The notes under the pieces were generated by a model that was not told where the DNA came from, made no database searches, and saw nothing but the letters and a program-made list of their open reading frames with translations. Below, piece after piece: positions 32,414-41,798 of a stretch of DNA of 64,000 nt. How positions within the stretch are numbered: position 1 is the stretch's first letter; each line of letters starts with the position of its first letter. The position numbers and the translations under genes are program-made. The DNA is from Oscillatoria salina IIICB1 (GTDB lineage: Bacteria; Cyanobacteriota; Cyanobacteriia; Cyanobacteriales; SIO1D9): NCBI RefSeq assembly GCF_020144665.1, contig NZ_JAAHBQ010000002.1, positions 1 to 64,000 of the forward strand, in the 5' to 3' direction.

Positions 32414-33643
32414 ATGAAGCTTTGCCTTAACCCAAGCTGCCCTAATCCTAGAGATATTGTGAATGCTGACCAAGAAATCTGTCAGCATTGTGGTAATTCT
32501 TTGTTGCTTCGAGGACGTTATAGCGTTAGCGATGTTTTAGGGGAAAGCGGTTTCGGGAAAACCTATCAAGTATACGATCGCCGCTTGGAGACAGCTAAGG
32601 TGATGAAAGTGCTAACGATTAATCATCCTAAGTCCGTGGCGCTTTTTCAACAAGAAGCTCAAACCTTAATGCAGCTACGTCATCCTGGTTTACCCACAGT
32701 GGAAAAAGATGGTTTTTTTACCATATCTTTCCCTAATAGTCAAGAAAAAAGTTATTGTTTAGTAATGGAATATTTAGCAGGGATTAATTTAGAAAAATGG
32801 GATCAACAGCAACTAATAAAACCAATTAACGAAGCCACAGTAATTAATTGGTTAAAGCAATTAGTAGAAATACTAGAAAAAGTTCATCAACAACTATTTT
32901 TTCACAGAAATATTAAACCTTCTAACATTATTTTGCAAGCAGACGGTCAGTTAGGATTAATTGATTTTGGGAGCACGAAAGAAGTAGCGATCGCGCATTT
33001 AGCTGGAGTATGTGGTACGAGTAAAGGTTATGGGATAGTCTCACCGGGTTATACTCCAGGAGAGCAAGCGATCGGCAAAGCAGTACCCCAATCAGATTTT
33101 TTTGCTCTAGGGCGAACATTTGTATATTTATTAACAGGGAAAGAGCCTTCAGATTTAGTAGAAGATCCCCGTACAGGAGCGTTACTTTGGCAACATCGAG
33201 TCACAGGAATATCTCAGCAAACGATTAATTTAATTGATTATTTAATGGCTCCTGAGAGTAAAGATCGTCCCCATAACGCAGAAATTATTTTACAGCAATT
33301 GCGCCGAATTGAGCGTAGTTTTCAACCATTAGATTTTGGCGATTGGCGCGGTAGCACCCAGTTTATTCCTAGCGAACCTCGAATTAAAAATTTTACACCT
33401 AAGTATCGCCAGCTAGAAAAGAAAACTAAGCTTCAAAAAGCCCAATTGCTCCAACGACTGCTAGCGATCGCCTTTTTTGTCTCCTTATTTATTGCTGGCG
33501 AAAGAATTTATCAAGAAACAATTGTCCCTTTAACCAAAGACAAAAACGTCAGTAGCAGAAAAACGCTCGGCTATAGCTTCAAAACCAGTGGCGATGGAGC
33601 TAGATCCAGGGTGCCGCAAACAGCTTACCGCAAACTAAAGTAG
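32414..33643 (+). CDS. Ser/Thr protein kinase-like protein with N-terminal zinc ribbon, possible pseudokinase
   Basis: 409 residues. Residues 4-26 form a C4 zinc ribbon (C4, C9, C23, C26), typical of cyanobacterial Ser/Thr kinases. The kinase domain spans about 36-300: glycine loop GESGFGKTY (43-51), ATP Lys K65 in KVMKVL, DFG at D184, and SPGYTPGEQ in the activation segment. The catalytic-loop motif is HRNIKPSN, with Asn166 where HRD kinases have the catalytic Asp. One membrane helix follows at about 348-368 (LLAIAFFVSLFIAG), then a short tail. The fold is certain; activity is doubtful because of N166. It stands alone downstream of mobile-element debris and converges on the pentapeptide gene. 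Confidence 0.85.
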   Translation: MKLCLNPSCPNPRDIVNADQEICQHCGNSLLLRGRYSVSDVLGESGFGKTYQVYDRRLETAKVMKVLTINHPKSVALFQQEAQTLMQLRHPGLPTVEKDGFFTISFPNSQEKSYCLVMEYLAGINLEKWDQQQLIKPINEATVINWLKQLVEILEKVHQQLFFHRNIKPSNIILQADGQLGLIDFGSTKEVAIAHLAGVCGTSKGYGIVSPGYTPGEQAIGKAVPQSDFFALGRTFVYLLTGKEPSDLVEDPRTGALLWQHRVTGISQQTINLIDYLMAPESKDRPHNAEIILQQLRRIERSFQPLDFGDWRGSTQFIPSEPRIKNFTPKYRQLEKKTKLQKAQLLQRLLAIAFFVSLFIAGERIYQETIVPLTKDKNVSSRKTLGYSFKTSGDGARSRVPQTAYRKLK

Positions 33644-33672
33644 CCATCGCCAAATCTCAATCAGATCGATGA

Positions 33673-34635
33673 CTAATAAACAAAGCCATCAGGCATAATC
33701 GCCCCATTTAACTCCGCATTACGCAAATTAGTTTCATCAAGATTAACATCAATCAGAACTGCTTTTGCCAGAATTGCTCCAGTTAAATTAGACCAACTGA
33801 GTTTTGCTCGCGTTAGTTTAGCCGAACTCAGATCCGCTCCTCGTAAGGTAGTCCAAGTAATACTAGCAGCTCTAAGATTAGCTCTATTCAAGATAATTCC
33901 CGTGAGATTCGCGCCACTCAAGTTTGCCCAACTAAAATCAGTATCGCTAGCATTAGCGCGAGAAGCATTAACTCCATTTAAAACAGCATTAGAAAAGTTT
34001 GCTCCCTGTAAGTGAGCTTCTGTCAAAATCGCATTAGTTAAATTAGCTCCTTGTAAATCGGCATCCTTGAGAAAGCAATTCATTAACTTTGCCCGACTTA
34101 AGCAAACACGATTTAATTTTGCCCTACTCAAATCGGCTTCTCGTAAATCAGCATCATTTAAAAGAGCATAACTTAGATTCGCTCCACTCAGATTTGCGCC
34201 ACTTAAATTTGAAGCTCTGAGACTAGCATCAGTCAGATTCGCCCCACTCAGACTTGCACCACTTAGATTAGTATCGATCAAATTTGCCTCAGTGAGATTA
34301 GCTTTTGATAAGCTAGCTCCAGAAAGTTTAGTTTCCCGGAGATTAACGCGAATCATAATCGCCTGAGTAAAATTTGCTCCCTTGAGATTACTTTCTCGTA
34401 AATTTGCTCCAATCAGAGATGCTCCGAGAAAGTTAGTATCGCTCAAATTGCTTTCTCGCAAGTCAACTCCATTCAGAGATGCCTCGGTAAGATAAGCACC
34501 ACTCAAATCGCTACCTCGGAAATCAGCGCCACTAACATCTACCTTGCTTAAAAAGGCTCCTCGCAGTTGCGCCCCCCGAAAGTCTCTTTCTCCGGCGGCG
34601 TATCTCTCTAATAGTTCACCGGATTGCATAGTCAT
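33673..34635 (-). CDS. Pentapeptide-repeat protein
   Basis: From the preferred ATG at 34635, which is preceded by GAGAGGGG, the protein starts MTMQSGELLERYAAGERDF and then runs for about 290 residues as almost uninterrupted A(D/N)LxX pentapeptide repeats (FRGAQ LRGAF, LSGAN LTDAS and so on), a right-handed quadrilateral beta-helix. An in-frame ATG at 34869 would add 78 residues without repeats or similarity to the family start, so I reject it. Proteins of this kind are very common in cyanobacteria and mostly of unknown function. There is no signal peptide or membrane segment. It is convergent with the kinase. Confidence 0.85.
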   Translation of the reverse strand: MTMQSGELLERYAAGERDFRGAQLRGAFLSKVDVSGADFRGSDLSGAYLTEASLNGVDLRESNLSDTNFLGASLIGANLRESNLKGANFTQAIMIRVNLRETKLSGASLSKANLTEANLIDTNLSGASLSGANLTDASLRASNLSGANLSGANLSYALLNDADLREADLSRAKLNRVCLSRAKLMNCFLKDADLQGANLTNAILTEAHLQGANFSNAVLNGVNASRANASDTDFSWANLSGANLTGIILNRANLRAASITWTTLRGADLSSAKLTRAKLSWSNLTGAILAKAVLIDVNLDETNLRNAELNGAIMPDGFVY

Positions 34636-34931
34636 TAGCCCCTCTCTCATGTTTGATTTTCTCGCAATACAACTTGATTCTTGGTGAAGCTGAATTACCT
34701 CAGCCTTTCGATAATTTTTGTAGTTGCACCCCAATAAGTTGCCCTGGCGATCGCTACAGTCGAGCCAGCTAGACTTGGCAACGATTGTAAATTTAATAGT
34801 TAGACCCAACCAGTTAAGATTGTCTTGTGGTAATCTTTTTATGCTAAAGGTATCCATTCCCATCAACAACTTTTTACTAACTGAAGCAATCTAAATCCTC
34901 ATTAATTTTGGCTTCTGTTAACCACAATCGT

Positions 34932-34961
34932 CCCAAATAGCAGTGGGGATGCTATTTTGGG
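34932..34961 (+). promoter_or_regulatory. Inverted repeat in the ilvD upstream region
   Basis: CCCAAATAGCA and TGCTATTTTGGG form a stem of 11 pairs with one bulged T and a 7-nt loop, about 115 bp before the ilvD start and between divergent genes. It might be a leader hairpin or an operator; it has no U-tract on the plus strand. Confidence 0.35.
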
Positions 34962-35074
34962 AAAGCTTAAATTTTTCAAATGTCCCCAGATTCTGCGATT
35001 GTTCTCATCGGTAGATTTCCGGCGATCGAACAAGACGAGCAGTAGATATACGCCTGCAAGAGGAGAATAAATCA

Positions 35075-36760
35075 ATGCCAAACAACTCAAGAAGCGCTGC
35101 CGTAACTCAAGGAGTTCGGCGATTGCCTAGCCGTGCTATGCTCAGAGCGGTTGGTTTTAACGATTCGGATTTTCAGAAACCAATTGTTGGTATTGCTAAT
35201 GGCTATAGCACTATTACTCCCTGTAATATCGGTTTAAATGACCTTGCTCTGCGAGCAGAGAAAGGTTTGAAGTCGGCGGGTGGAATGCCGTTGCTATTTG
35301 GCACGATTACCATTAGCGATGGCATTTCAATGGGTACTGAGGGAATGAAGTATTCCCTTGTATCCCGGGAAGTGATTGCTGATTCAATTGAAACTGTTTG
35401 CCAAGGGCAAAGTATGGATGGTGTTTTGGCGATCGGCGGTTGTGACAAAAATATGCCTGGTGCCGCGATCGCGATTGCCAGAATGAATATTCCCGCTATC
35501 TTTGTCTATGGTGGCACAATTAAGCCGGGACATTACAATGGTCAAGATTTGACTGTGGTTAGTGCTTTTGAGGCGGTTGGACAGTACAGTGCTGGTAAAA
35601 TCGCGGATGAGGAATTACTGGAGATCGAGCGTAATGCTTGTCCTGGTGCGGGTTCCTGTGGGGGAATGTATACGGCGAATACGATGTCTTCGGCTTTGGA
35701 AGTTATGGGGTTGAGTTTGCCTTATTCTTCGACGATGGCGACAGAAGATGCGGAAAAGGCAGAAAGTGCGGAAAAAAGTGCTTTTGTCTTGATGGAGGCA
35801 ATTAAGAAGCAAATTCTTCCCAGTCAGCTTTTGACTCGCAAGGCTTTTGAAAATGCGATTTCGGTAATTATGGCGATTGGAGGATCGACAAATGCGGTGC
35901 TACATTTGTTGGCGATCGCTCATACCATCGGGGTCGATTTGAAGATTGATGATTTTGAGGTGATTCGCGATCGCGTTCCGGTTTTGTGCGACCTTAAGCC
36001 GAGTGGGAAATATGTGGCTACGGATTTACACAAGGCGGGTGGTATCCCCCAAGTGATGAAAATGTTACTGGTACACGATTTGTTACACGGTGATGCTTTG
36101 ACAATTACTGGTCAAACTGTAGCTGAAGTTTTGGCTGATGTACCTGATGAACCTCCCTCAAATCAAGATGTCATTCATCCTTGGCAAAATCCGATTTATG
36201 CTCAAGGTCATTTGGCAATCTTGAAGGGTAATTTAGCGACAGAAGGGGCGGTAGCGAAGATTAGTGGGGTGAAAAAGCCGACAATTTCTGGTTCTGCTCG
36301 GGTTTTTGAGTCGGAAGAAGATTGTTTAGATGCTATTCTGGCGGGTAAAATTCAAGCTGGCGATGTAATTGTCGTTCGTTATGAAGGACCTAAAGGTGGT
36401 CCGGGAATGCGCGAAATGCTCGCTCCTACTTCGGCGATTATTGGTGCTGGGTTAGGAGATCGGGTTGGTTTGATTACCGATGGACGCTTTTCTGGCGGGA
36501 GTTACGGTTTGGTTGTAGGTCATGTTGCACCAGAAGCTGCTGTCGGTGGCACGATCGCCTTGGTCAAAGAAGGAGATAAAATTACGATTGATGCTCAAAC
36601 GCGATCGCTACATTTGCACGTTTCTGATGAAGAATTAGCACAACGTCGCGCTAATTGGCAACCCCCTCAGCCTCGTTATACCAGTGGTGTCTTAGCTAAA
36701 TATGCCAAATTGGTTTCCAGCAGTAGTTTTGGGGCTGTTACCGACATGGGCTTGATTTAA
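35075..36760 (+). CDS. ilvD: Dihydroxy-acid dehydratase
   Basis: 561 residues, the normal length. IlvD dehydrates 2,3-dihydroxy-isovalerate and -methylvalerate to the 2-keto acids in valine and isoleucine synthesis. The three cysteines expected for a [2Fe-2S] cluster are present: C50 (TPCNIGL), C123 (GGCDKNMPG) and C195 ([16 protein letters not shown]). The C-terminal beta-barrel shows [13 protein letters not shown], the [11 protein letters not shown] motif, and [12 protein letters not shown] lies 12 nt before the ATG. The gene is monocistronic: a strong terminator follows and no neighbour shares the strand closely. Identification is firm. Confidence 0.97.
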   Translation: MPNNSRSAAVTQGVRRLPSRAMLRAVGFNDSDFQKPIVGIANGYSTITPCNIGLNDLALRAEKGLKSAGGMPLLFGTITISDGISMGTEGMKYSLVSREVIADSIETVCQGQSMDGVLAIGGCDKNMPGAAIAIARMNIPAIFVYGGTIKPGHYNGQDLTVVSAFEAVGQYSAGKIADEELLEIERNACPGAGSCGGMYTANTMSSALEVMGLSLPYSSTMATEDAEKAESAEKSAFVLMEAIKKQILPSQLLTRKAFENAISVIMAIGGSTNAVLHLLAIAHTIGVDLKIDDFEVIRDRVPVLCDLKPSGKYVATDLHKAGGIPQVMKMLLVHDLLHGDALTITGQTVAEVLADVPDEPPSNQDVIHPWQNPIYAQGHLAILKGNLATEGAVAKISGVKKPTISGSARVFESEEDCLDAILAGKIQAGDVIVVRYEGPKGGPGMREMLAPTSAIIGAGLGDRVGLITDGRFSGGSYGLVVGHVAPEAAVGGTIALVKEGDKITIDAQTRSLHLHVSDEELAQRRANWQPPQPRYTSGVLAKYAKLVSSSSFGAVTDMGLI

Positions 36761-36770
36761 TCAAGAGTGA

Positions 36771-36804
36771 ACTACAAAAGTCTCTTTGGCTTTTGTAGTT
36801 TTTA
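36771..36804 (+). terminator. Rho-independent terminator of ilvD
   Basis: ACTACAAAAG (36771-36780) pairs perfectly with CTTTTGTAGT (36790-36799) across a 9-nt loop and is followed by TTTTT. It starts 10 bp after the ilvD stop. Confidence 0.9.
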
Positions 36805-36988
36805 GAAATGAATGGACTTTGATAGTTATTGGCGATCGCTTTTGTCTCATTTTACTAGGGGCAGCGAAGGCGATCGCTACTCAGTAAAAATGGAAGTATT
36901 CATAAAAATGTTCTTCCTGACTCAAGAGATCGAGCTGTTTCTCAAGATAGTGGGCAAACTAAAAATAATTGTTGTCTTCGATCCGGAA

Positions 36989-38206
36989 TTAAGAACTTCT
37001 CAAAGCAACAATGGGATCGAGTTTAGCAGCTTGTCGCGCGGGAAAAACGCCGAAAAACAAACCAATTCCCCCAGAAACTCCTACAGCAACCAAAATCGCG
37101 ATCGCGTCAATTCCGGCTTTCAAGGGTGTGACAGCCCCAACCAATAAAATTCCACTCACACCAGCCAAAGTACCAAAAAGACCACCCATAGCCGAGAGAA
37201 TCGTCGCCTCAATGAGAAATTGAGTCAAAATATCTCTTTCCTTTGCACCAATCGCCTTACGCAGTCCAATTTCCTGAGTACGTTCAGTCACAGAAACCAA
37301 CATAATATTCATCACACCGATTCCGCCAACCAACAAAGAGATACCAGCGATCGCTGCTAGCATAACTGTCAATCCGCCTGTTACTGTACCGACAATATTT
37401 AAAATATCTTGTTGAGTTTGTACCCCAAAATCATCCTCACCAGTAATTTTATGACGTAACCGCAGTAAATTTTCAATTTGAAACTTAGCTGCGCGAATAT
37501 CATCTTCACTAGTTGCCGAAATAGCAATAAAAGTTACTTCCGTACCGTAAGGAGAAGTATTTCCCACCACTTGATTCGACATCGTTGTCAGAGGAATATA
37601 AGCTGTATCATCTTGATTAGTACCCAAAAAAGAACCTTTCGCTGCCATCACCCCAACAACTTCAAAACTAATATTTTTAATTCTTACTTGTTCGCCAATC
37701 GGATTGCGAGAACCAAAAAAAGTCTCAGCCAATTCCGCCCCCAAAACCACCACACGATTATTTCGTTTCAAATCTAGATCCCGAATAAACCTACCTTTAG
37801 CAACATCAAAACTTCTCACCGGAAGAAACTCCGGCGTTACTCCCATAACTAAATTGCTCGAATTTTGGTTGCGATAAGTAACCAACTGTTGAGAATTAAT
37901 CTGAGGTGCAACCTCCGTCACTGAAGGAACCTGAGTCGCGATCGCCTCTGCATCAGCTAACACCAAAGTCTTAGGTATTTCAAAAGAAGTATTGCGCGTT
38001 TCTCGCGAACCAGGAACCACAAATAACACATTCGGACCAAGAGACTCAAACTGTTCTGAAGCTAACTTTTGCGCCCCTTGTCCGATTCCCACCATCGCAA
38101 TAACCGAAGCATTACCAATCACAATTCCCAACATAGTCAAACTACTTCGTAGCTTATTAGCCACCAAAGTAGTAGTTGCCATTTTCAAATTATCAATAAT
38201 ATTCAT
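36989..38206 (-). CDS. ABC transporter permease, MacB/FtsX type
   Basis: 405 residues. An N-terminal membrane helix (about 20-45: LTMLGIVIGNASVIAMVGIG) is followed by a large extracytoplasmic MacB_PCD domain (about 50-240). Three C-terminal helices of an FtsX domain follow (about 283-400: GLTVMLAAIAGISLLVGGIG, ILSAMGGLFGTLAGVSGILL, IAILVAVGVSGGIGLFFGVF). The family works with a periplasmic adaptor and an ATPase to drive mechanotransmission or export. The adaptor gene lies upstream on the same strand (38506-39945). Unlike E. coli MacB no ATPase domain is fused, and no ATPase gene lies beside it. The substrate is unknown. Confidence 0.9.
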   Translation of the reverse strand: MNIIDNLKMATTTLVANKLRSSLTMLGIVIGNASVIAMVGIGQGAQKLASEQFESLGPNVLFVVPGSRETRNTSFEIPKTLVLADAEAIATQVPSVTEVAPQINSQQLVTYRNQNSSNLVMGVTPEFLPVRSFDVAKGRFIRDLDLKRNNRVVVLGAELAETFFGSRNPIGEQVRIKNISFEVVGVMAAKGSFLGTNQDDTAYIPLTTMSNQVVGNTSPYGTEVTFIAISATSEDDIRAAKFQIENLLRLRHKITGEDDFGVQTQQDILNIVGTVTGGLTVMLAAIAGISLLVGGIGVMNIMLVSVTERTQEIGLRKAIGAKERDILTQFLIEATILSAMGGLFGTLAGVSGILLVGAVTPLKAGIDAIAILVAVGVSGGIGLFFGVFPARQAAKLDPIVALRSS

Positions 38207-38256
38207 TTCAGGTACTTAATAATCCAACCATTCGATCCAAAAAAGCTAATTACTTA

Positions 38257-38570
38257 GCGTACTTCTTTGCGACTTTGCGCCTACTCTAACGAGAACGGCT
38301 AACGCCGAATGCGCGAGATAAAAATAACTTTAAACTAATCTCCAACCCCTAACTTCAGTTAACTAGACTCAAATAAATCAATAAACGCAAATCCACCCTT
38401 AATTAGCATTCTTCTTTGCGACTTTGCGCCTACTCGAAGCGAGTTCTCCTCCGGAGTATGCGTGAAATTTCCAGTAAATTATACTTAAGAATTACTTAGC
38501 TTAAACTAATCTCCAACCCCTAACTTCGGTTGACTAGACTCAGGTAAATCAATAAACACAAGTTCACCTG
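38257..38570. repeat. Tandem duplication that includes the 3' end of the adaptor gene
   Basis: The blocks CTTCTTTGCGACTTTGCGCC (38264 and 38410) and TTAAACTAATCTCCAACCCC (about 38331 and 38502) occur twice in the same order about 150-170 bp apart. The second copy of the latter is the coding end of the adaptor gene (VFIDLPESS, LGVGD stop). The first copy is a decayed version in the spacer (FIDLFESS stop, LGVGD stop). It is a short tandem duplication of the gene end plus its downstream sequence. Confidence 0.7.
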
Positions 38571-39945
38571 CTTGCAAACCAGACAAAATTTGCGTTTGAT
38601 TTTCCAAAGTTAATCCTATTGTTACCGGACGAAATTCGGCAAGTCGATCTTCATCAGGAACCATCACCCCAGTTTCACCTTCTCGAGTAACGATCGCCAC
38701 TGTCGGTACAACCAAAGTATCCTTAAGTGTATTCCCCAAAAAAGTCACATCGACATTCATTCCCGAACGTAACCGATCTTGACCTGTTTGCAAACTAACT
38801 CGTACCTCAAAAGAAGTCACATTTTGCTCAACTACAGCTTCTGGGGCAATTAATTCCACTTCTCCTTGAAATACCTCTTCCGGATAAGCATCAGCGATAA
38901 TTTCCACAGGTTGTCCTGGCTTTAATTGTCCCACATCCACTTCCGGAACATTCGCCAGCACTTCTAATCCTTCCGCGATCGCTAAAATTGAACTCGAAGT
39001 TGCACTTGCAGTATTAGATGCAGAAGTCGTCGGCGTGACAAATGCGCCTTCTGTCGCATATTTTTGGGTAATAATTCCCGCAAAGGGCGCAGTAATTACC
39101 GTATCTTCCAACCTTACTTCTGCTGCTACCACTTGGGCTTCGGTTGCGGCTACTGCGGCTTGTAAGCGTTCAATTTCTTCTGGACGCGCCCCCTCTCGTA
39201 ACTGTGCTAAAGCTGCCTCTGCTTCGGCTACAGAAGCTTGTAGCTGGGCAATTTCAGGGTTATTGGTATTCCGAGTTTGTTCCAGTCGTCGCTGTGCTTC
39301 TAATAAATTTGCTTGCGCGCTGCGAACTTCATTTTCCACCTCATCAAAGCGATCTTGGGCGATCGCTCCTTGAGCCACTAATTCCTGGTTGCGATCGAGA
39401 CGTTTTTGTGCTAAGTCGTACCTTGCTCTAGCTGCATCAACTTGAGCTTCAGCTTGCTGGATTTGTTCGGGAATGCGCGATCGCGCCTCCTGTAAACGAG
39501 CTTCTGCTTGCCCTAAACGAGCTTGAGCTTGGGCAATTTCTTCTTGACGAGATCCTGCTCGTGCTTCAGCTAATCTCGCCTTAGCTTCTTCGAGATTGGC
39601 TTTTACTTGTAAATACTGTGCTTGCAGTTCAGCATTTTCCATTTCTGCCAATCTTTGTCCTTCTTCGACGATCTCGCCCTGATCGACGTATAATTTTGCC
39701 AAGATACCCGCATTTTTGGGGCTGATATTTACGCTCTTAACTGGGACAACTGTGCCATTGGCTTCGATTTTGACGGTTAAATCTTGCTCAGTAACAGATA
39801 CTGTCAATTGTTCGAGATCCAGTTTATTTGCTTCTCTACCAGAGAGAAAATAAGTGCCACTACCAACCAGTAAAATGCTAGCTGCCATCAACCCCAGAAA
39901 CCAACGGAGGGGGCTTTTAACTTTACCAAGCAGAGGAAGTTGCAT
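38506..39945 (-). CDS. HlyD/MacA-family periplasmic adaptor (membrane fusion) protein
   Basis: 479 residues. One N-terminal membrane anchor (about 14-34: WFLGLMAASILLVGSGTYFL), then a biotinyl-lipoyl-like half (VVPVKSVNISPKNAGILAKLYVDQGEIVEEG), a long Ala/Gln/Glu-rich coiled-coil hairpin (about 95-290, EARARLGQAEARLQEARSR-type heptads), the second lipoyl half (ITAPFAGIITQKYATEGAFV) and beta-barrel domains. The protein bridges the inner-membrane transporter and the outer membrane in tripartite exporters. It is transcribed ahead of the FtsX-type permease (38206), with a duplicated 300-bp spacer between them. The preferred start is the ATG at 39945. Confidence 0.9.
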   Translation of the reverse strand: MQLPLLGKVKSPLRWFLGLMAASILLVGSGTYFLSGREANKLDLEQLTVSVTEQDLTVKIEANGTVVPVKSVNISPKNAGILAKLYVDQGEIVEEGQRLAEMENAELQAQYLQVKANLEEAKARLAEARAGSRQEEIAQAQARLGQAEARLQEARSRIPEQIQQAEAQVDAARARYDLAQKRLDRNQELVAQGAIAQDRFDEVENEVRSAQANLLEAQRRLEQTRNTNNPEIAQLQASVAEAEAALAQLREGARPEEIERLQAAVAATEAQVVAAEVRLEDTVITAPFAGIITQKYATEGAFVTPTTSASNTASATSSSILAIAEGLEVLANVPEVDVGQLKPGQPVEIIADAYPEEVFQGEVELIAPEAVVEQNVTSFEVRVSLQTGQDRLRSGMNVDVTFLGNTLKDTLVVPTVAIVTREGETGVMVPDEDRLAEFRPVTIGLTLENQTQILSGLQAGELVFIDLPESSQPKLGVGD

Positions 39946-40100
39946 AATTGGGGATTAGGGATTAGGGATTGGGGATTGGGGAGACAAGGAAGAGGGGGGA
40001 GACAAGGGAGAGGGGGAGGATAGACTGATAACAGTTTACTGCTATTTCCCAATCCCCAATCACCAGTCACCAGTCCCCAATCACCAATCTTGACATCAGT
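39946..40100. repeat. Short cyanobacterial simple repeats (GGGGATT / CCAATCCCC family)
   Basis: Runs of GGGGATTAGGGATTAGGGATT, AGACAAGGAAGAGGGGGGAGACAAGGGAGAGG and CAATCCCCAATCACCAGTCACCAGTCCCC. Related runs reappear at 51449-51720. Such runs are common intergenic fillers in many cyanobacteria. This lies between the divergent adaptor and TPR genes. Confidence 0.7.
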
Positions 40101-40231
40101 ACATACTTACTGTATTATAACAAAATTTGTGAAGCTAACTTGCACAAACTCATCCTTTCGCGAACAAGGTAAACGATAAGCTAATGTATCAATATGGATT
40201 TCTCATTGAACAGTTATTTTGAGGCGGCATC

Positions 40232-41110
40232 GTGCCTAAACGTAATTTCTTATTATCGGTTTTGGCTTTTGTAGGATTGTGGAGTGCAGCCGTGCCTGCA
40301 TCAGCACAAGCACTACTACCTTATAGCCTACAACTAAACTCAGAACAACTCGAACAAAATGGCTTAGCTCTAGCCCAAGATGCGATTCAACTGGTAAGAT
40401 TCCAGCAATATCAGCAAGCATTACCGAGAGCCAAACTAGCAGCCCAGCTAGCACCAGATGCTTATCAAACCTGGTTTATCTTAGGTAGCCTGTACGTGCA
40501 GCTAGAAGAGTTAGATAAAGGGATCGAAACCCTAGAAAAAGCTCGTACTCTAGCACCAGACGAAGCCGGAATTTTGTTTACCTTGGGTTCAGCATATTTT
40601 CAAAAAGAAGATTATGCTGGCGCTATTCGCGAAATAGAAAGAGGCTTAAAGCTACAGCCAGAGTCAAAAGAAGCCTTATTTGACTTAGGCAATGCTTACA
40701 TGATGTTAAAGCAATTCGACAAAGCCGTAGTTGCCTATGAAAAATCGCTCGCCGAAGACAAAGACTTTTGGCCTGCGATCAACAATATCGGCTTAGTCAA
40801 ATACGAACAAGGGGATCTCGAAGCAGCGCTAGAAAAATGGCAACAAGCGATCGCCATTGACAACCAAGCAGCCGAACCCCAACTTGCGGTAGCTGTAGCT
40901 TTATTTGCTAATGGTGAAAGAGAAAAGGCAGTAGCCCTAGGAGAAACAGCTTTAGCGATCGATAGTCGCTACGCTGACTTAGAATTTCTCGAAGAAAATC
41001 TCTGGGGCGAAACACTTCTCTCCGATACGGCAAAATTCCTTGCCACACCGCAAATGCAAGCGATTCTAGCTCGTCTTGGGGAACTCGAAGAAATCGAGAT
41101 CGCCCCTTAA
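40232..41110 (+). CDS. Secreted TPR-repeat protein
   Basis: 292 residues from a GTG start (GAGGCGGCATC upstream). Residues 1-26 are a Sec signal peptide (KRNFLLSVLAFVGLWSAAVPASA, cleavage after ASAQA). About six TPR units follow, for example AYQTWFILGSLYVQLEELDK, AGILFTLGSAYFQKEDYAGA and EALFDLGNAYMMLKQFDKA, then a C-terminal helical segment. It is a periplasmic or thylakoid-lumenal scaffold. The gene stands alone, and the response-regulator gene converges on it. The partner is unknown. Confidence 0.85.
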   Translation: MPKRNFLLSVLAFVGLWSAAVPASAQALLPYSLQLNSEQLEQNGLALAQDAIQLVRFQQYQQALPRAKLAAQLAPDAYQTWFILGSLYVQLEELDKGIETLEKARTLAPDEAGILFTLGSAYFQKEDYAGAIREIERGLKLQPESKEALFDLGNAYMMLKQFDKAVVAYEKSLAEDKDFWPAINNIGLVKYEQGDLEAALEKWQQAIAIDNQAAEPQLAVAVALFANGEREKAVALGETALAIDSRYADLEFLEENLWGETLLSDTAKFLATPQMQAILARLGELEEIEIAP

Positions 41111-41161
41111 TCAAAGCGAAACTGCCTGTAGCTGGCTGCCCAAGCAACCAAAGTAGCAAAA

Positions 41162-41557
41162 TTACTTAGGCAGTAATTCGCGAATTTGCTCGACAAACTG
41201 CTGATGGTCAACAACAGGTTTAGAAATGTAACCATCAGCACCGCTTTGCTTAAGAAAGCTTTCGCGATCGCCTTCCATCGCGTGTGCGGTGACAAGGATA
41301 ACTGGTAAAGAAGAAGTTTTTGGGTCAGATTTCAAAATTTGCGTAATCTTAATCCCATCTACCGATTTGCCCTGGTAAACACTGTGAGCAAGAGACACAT
41401 CCATCAAAATGATGTCAGCTTCTCCAGCTTGAGCAATTTGCATTACCTCTTCTACATCTTCTGTATGCTTTACCTCCAATCCACCGCGTTTAGTCAAAAT
41501 CTTAGAAAAAACGCGAGCATTGATCGGATCGTCTTCTACAATCAAAACGGTCGCCAT
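41162..41557 (-). CDS. Single-domain response regulator (CheY-like receiver)
   Basis: 131 residues consisting only of a receiver domain: acidic pair E8/D9/D10, phospho-acceptor D53 (IILMDVSLA), T90 (LVTAHA) and K113 (YISKPV). A loop HSVYQGKSVDG after beta-3 is slightly longer than in CheY. There is no output domain, so it acts by protein contact, as a phosphate shuttle or regulator. No histidine kinase is adjacent. Confidence 0.92.
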   Translation of the reverse strand: MATVLIVEDDPINARVFSKILTKRGGLEVKHTEDVEEVMQIAQAGEADIILMDVSLAHSVYQGKSVDGIKITQILKSDPKTSSLPVILVTAHAMEGDRESFLKQSGADGYISKPVVDHQQFVEQIRELLPK

Positions 41558-41798
41558 AGGTGTTAATCAAGAAAGTAATCTGAGATTGGGGCGAACTTGA
41601 TACTAAGAAACACTTGCTCTTTTGTAAAGAAGCTCAAAGAAAAAGCTTCTCTGGTTCGTCGCCTAGAGATATAGTCAGCAAAAGCGAATGAAAAATCGCC
41701 TTGAAATACTGACTTTGGTTTTTAACCATTAAACCAAAACCCGATCGTTAATTAAATCTTCACTTTTTGCTCTAGAAATTGTAGGTGAGAAAAAACTC

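Noticed and set aside
36812..37147. Plus-strand 111-codon frame after ilvD
   Set aside because: Half of it overlaps the FtsX permease gene antisense and the rest lies after a terminator; no similarity or ribosome site.
39035..39431. Plus-strand frames within the adaptor gene
   Set aside because: Shadows caused by Ala/Gln-rich coiled-coil codons of the real minus-strand gene.
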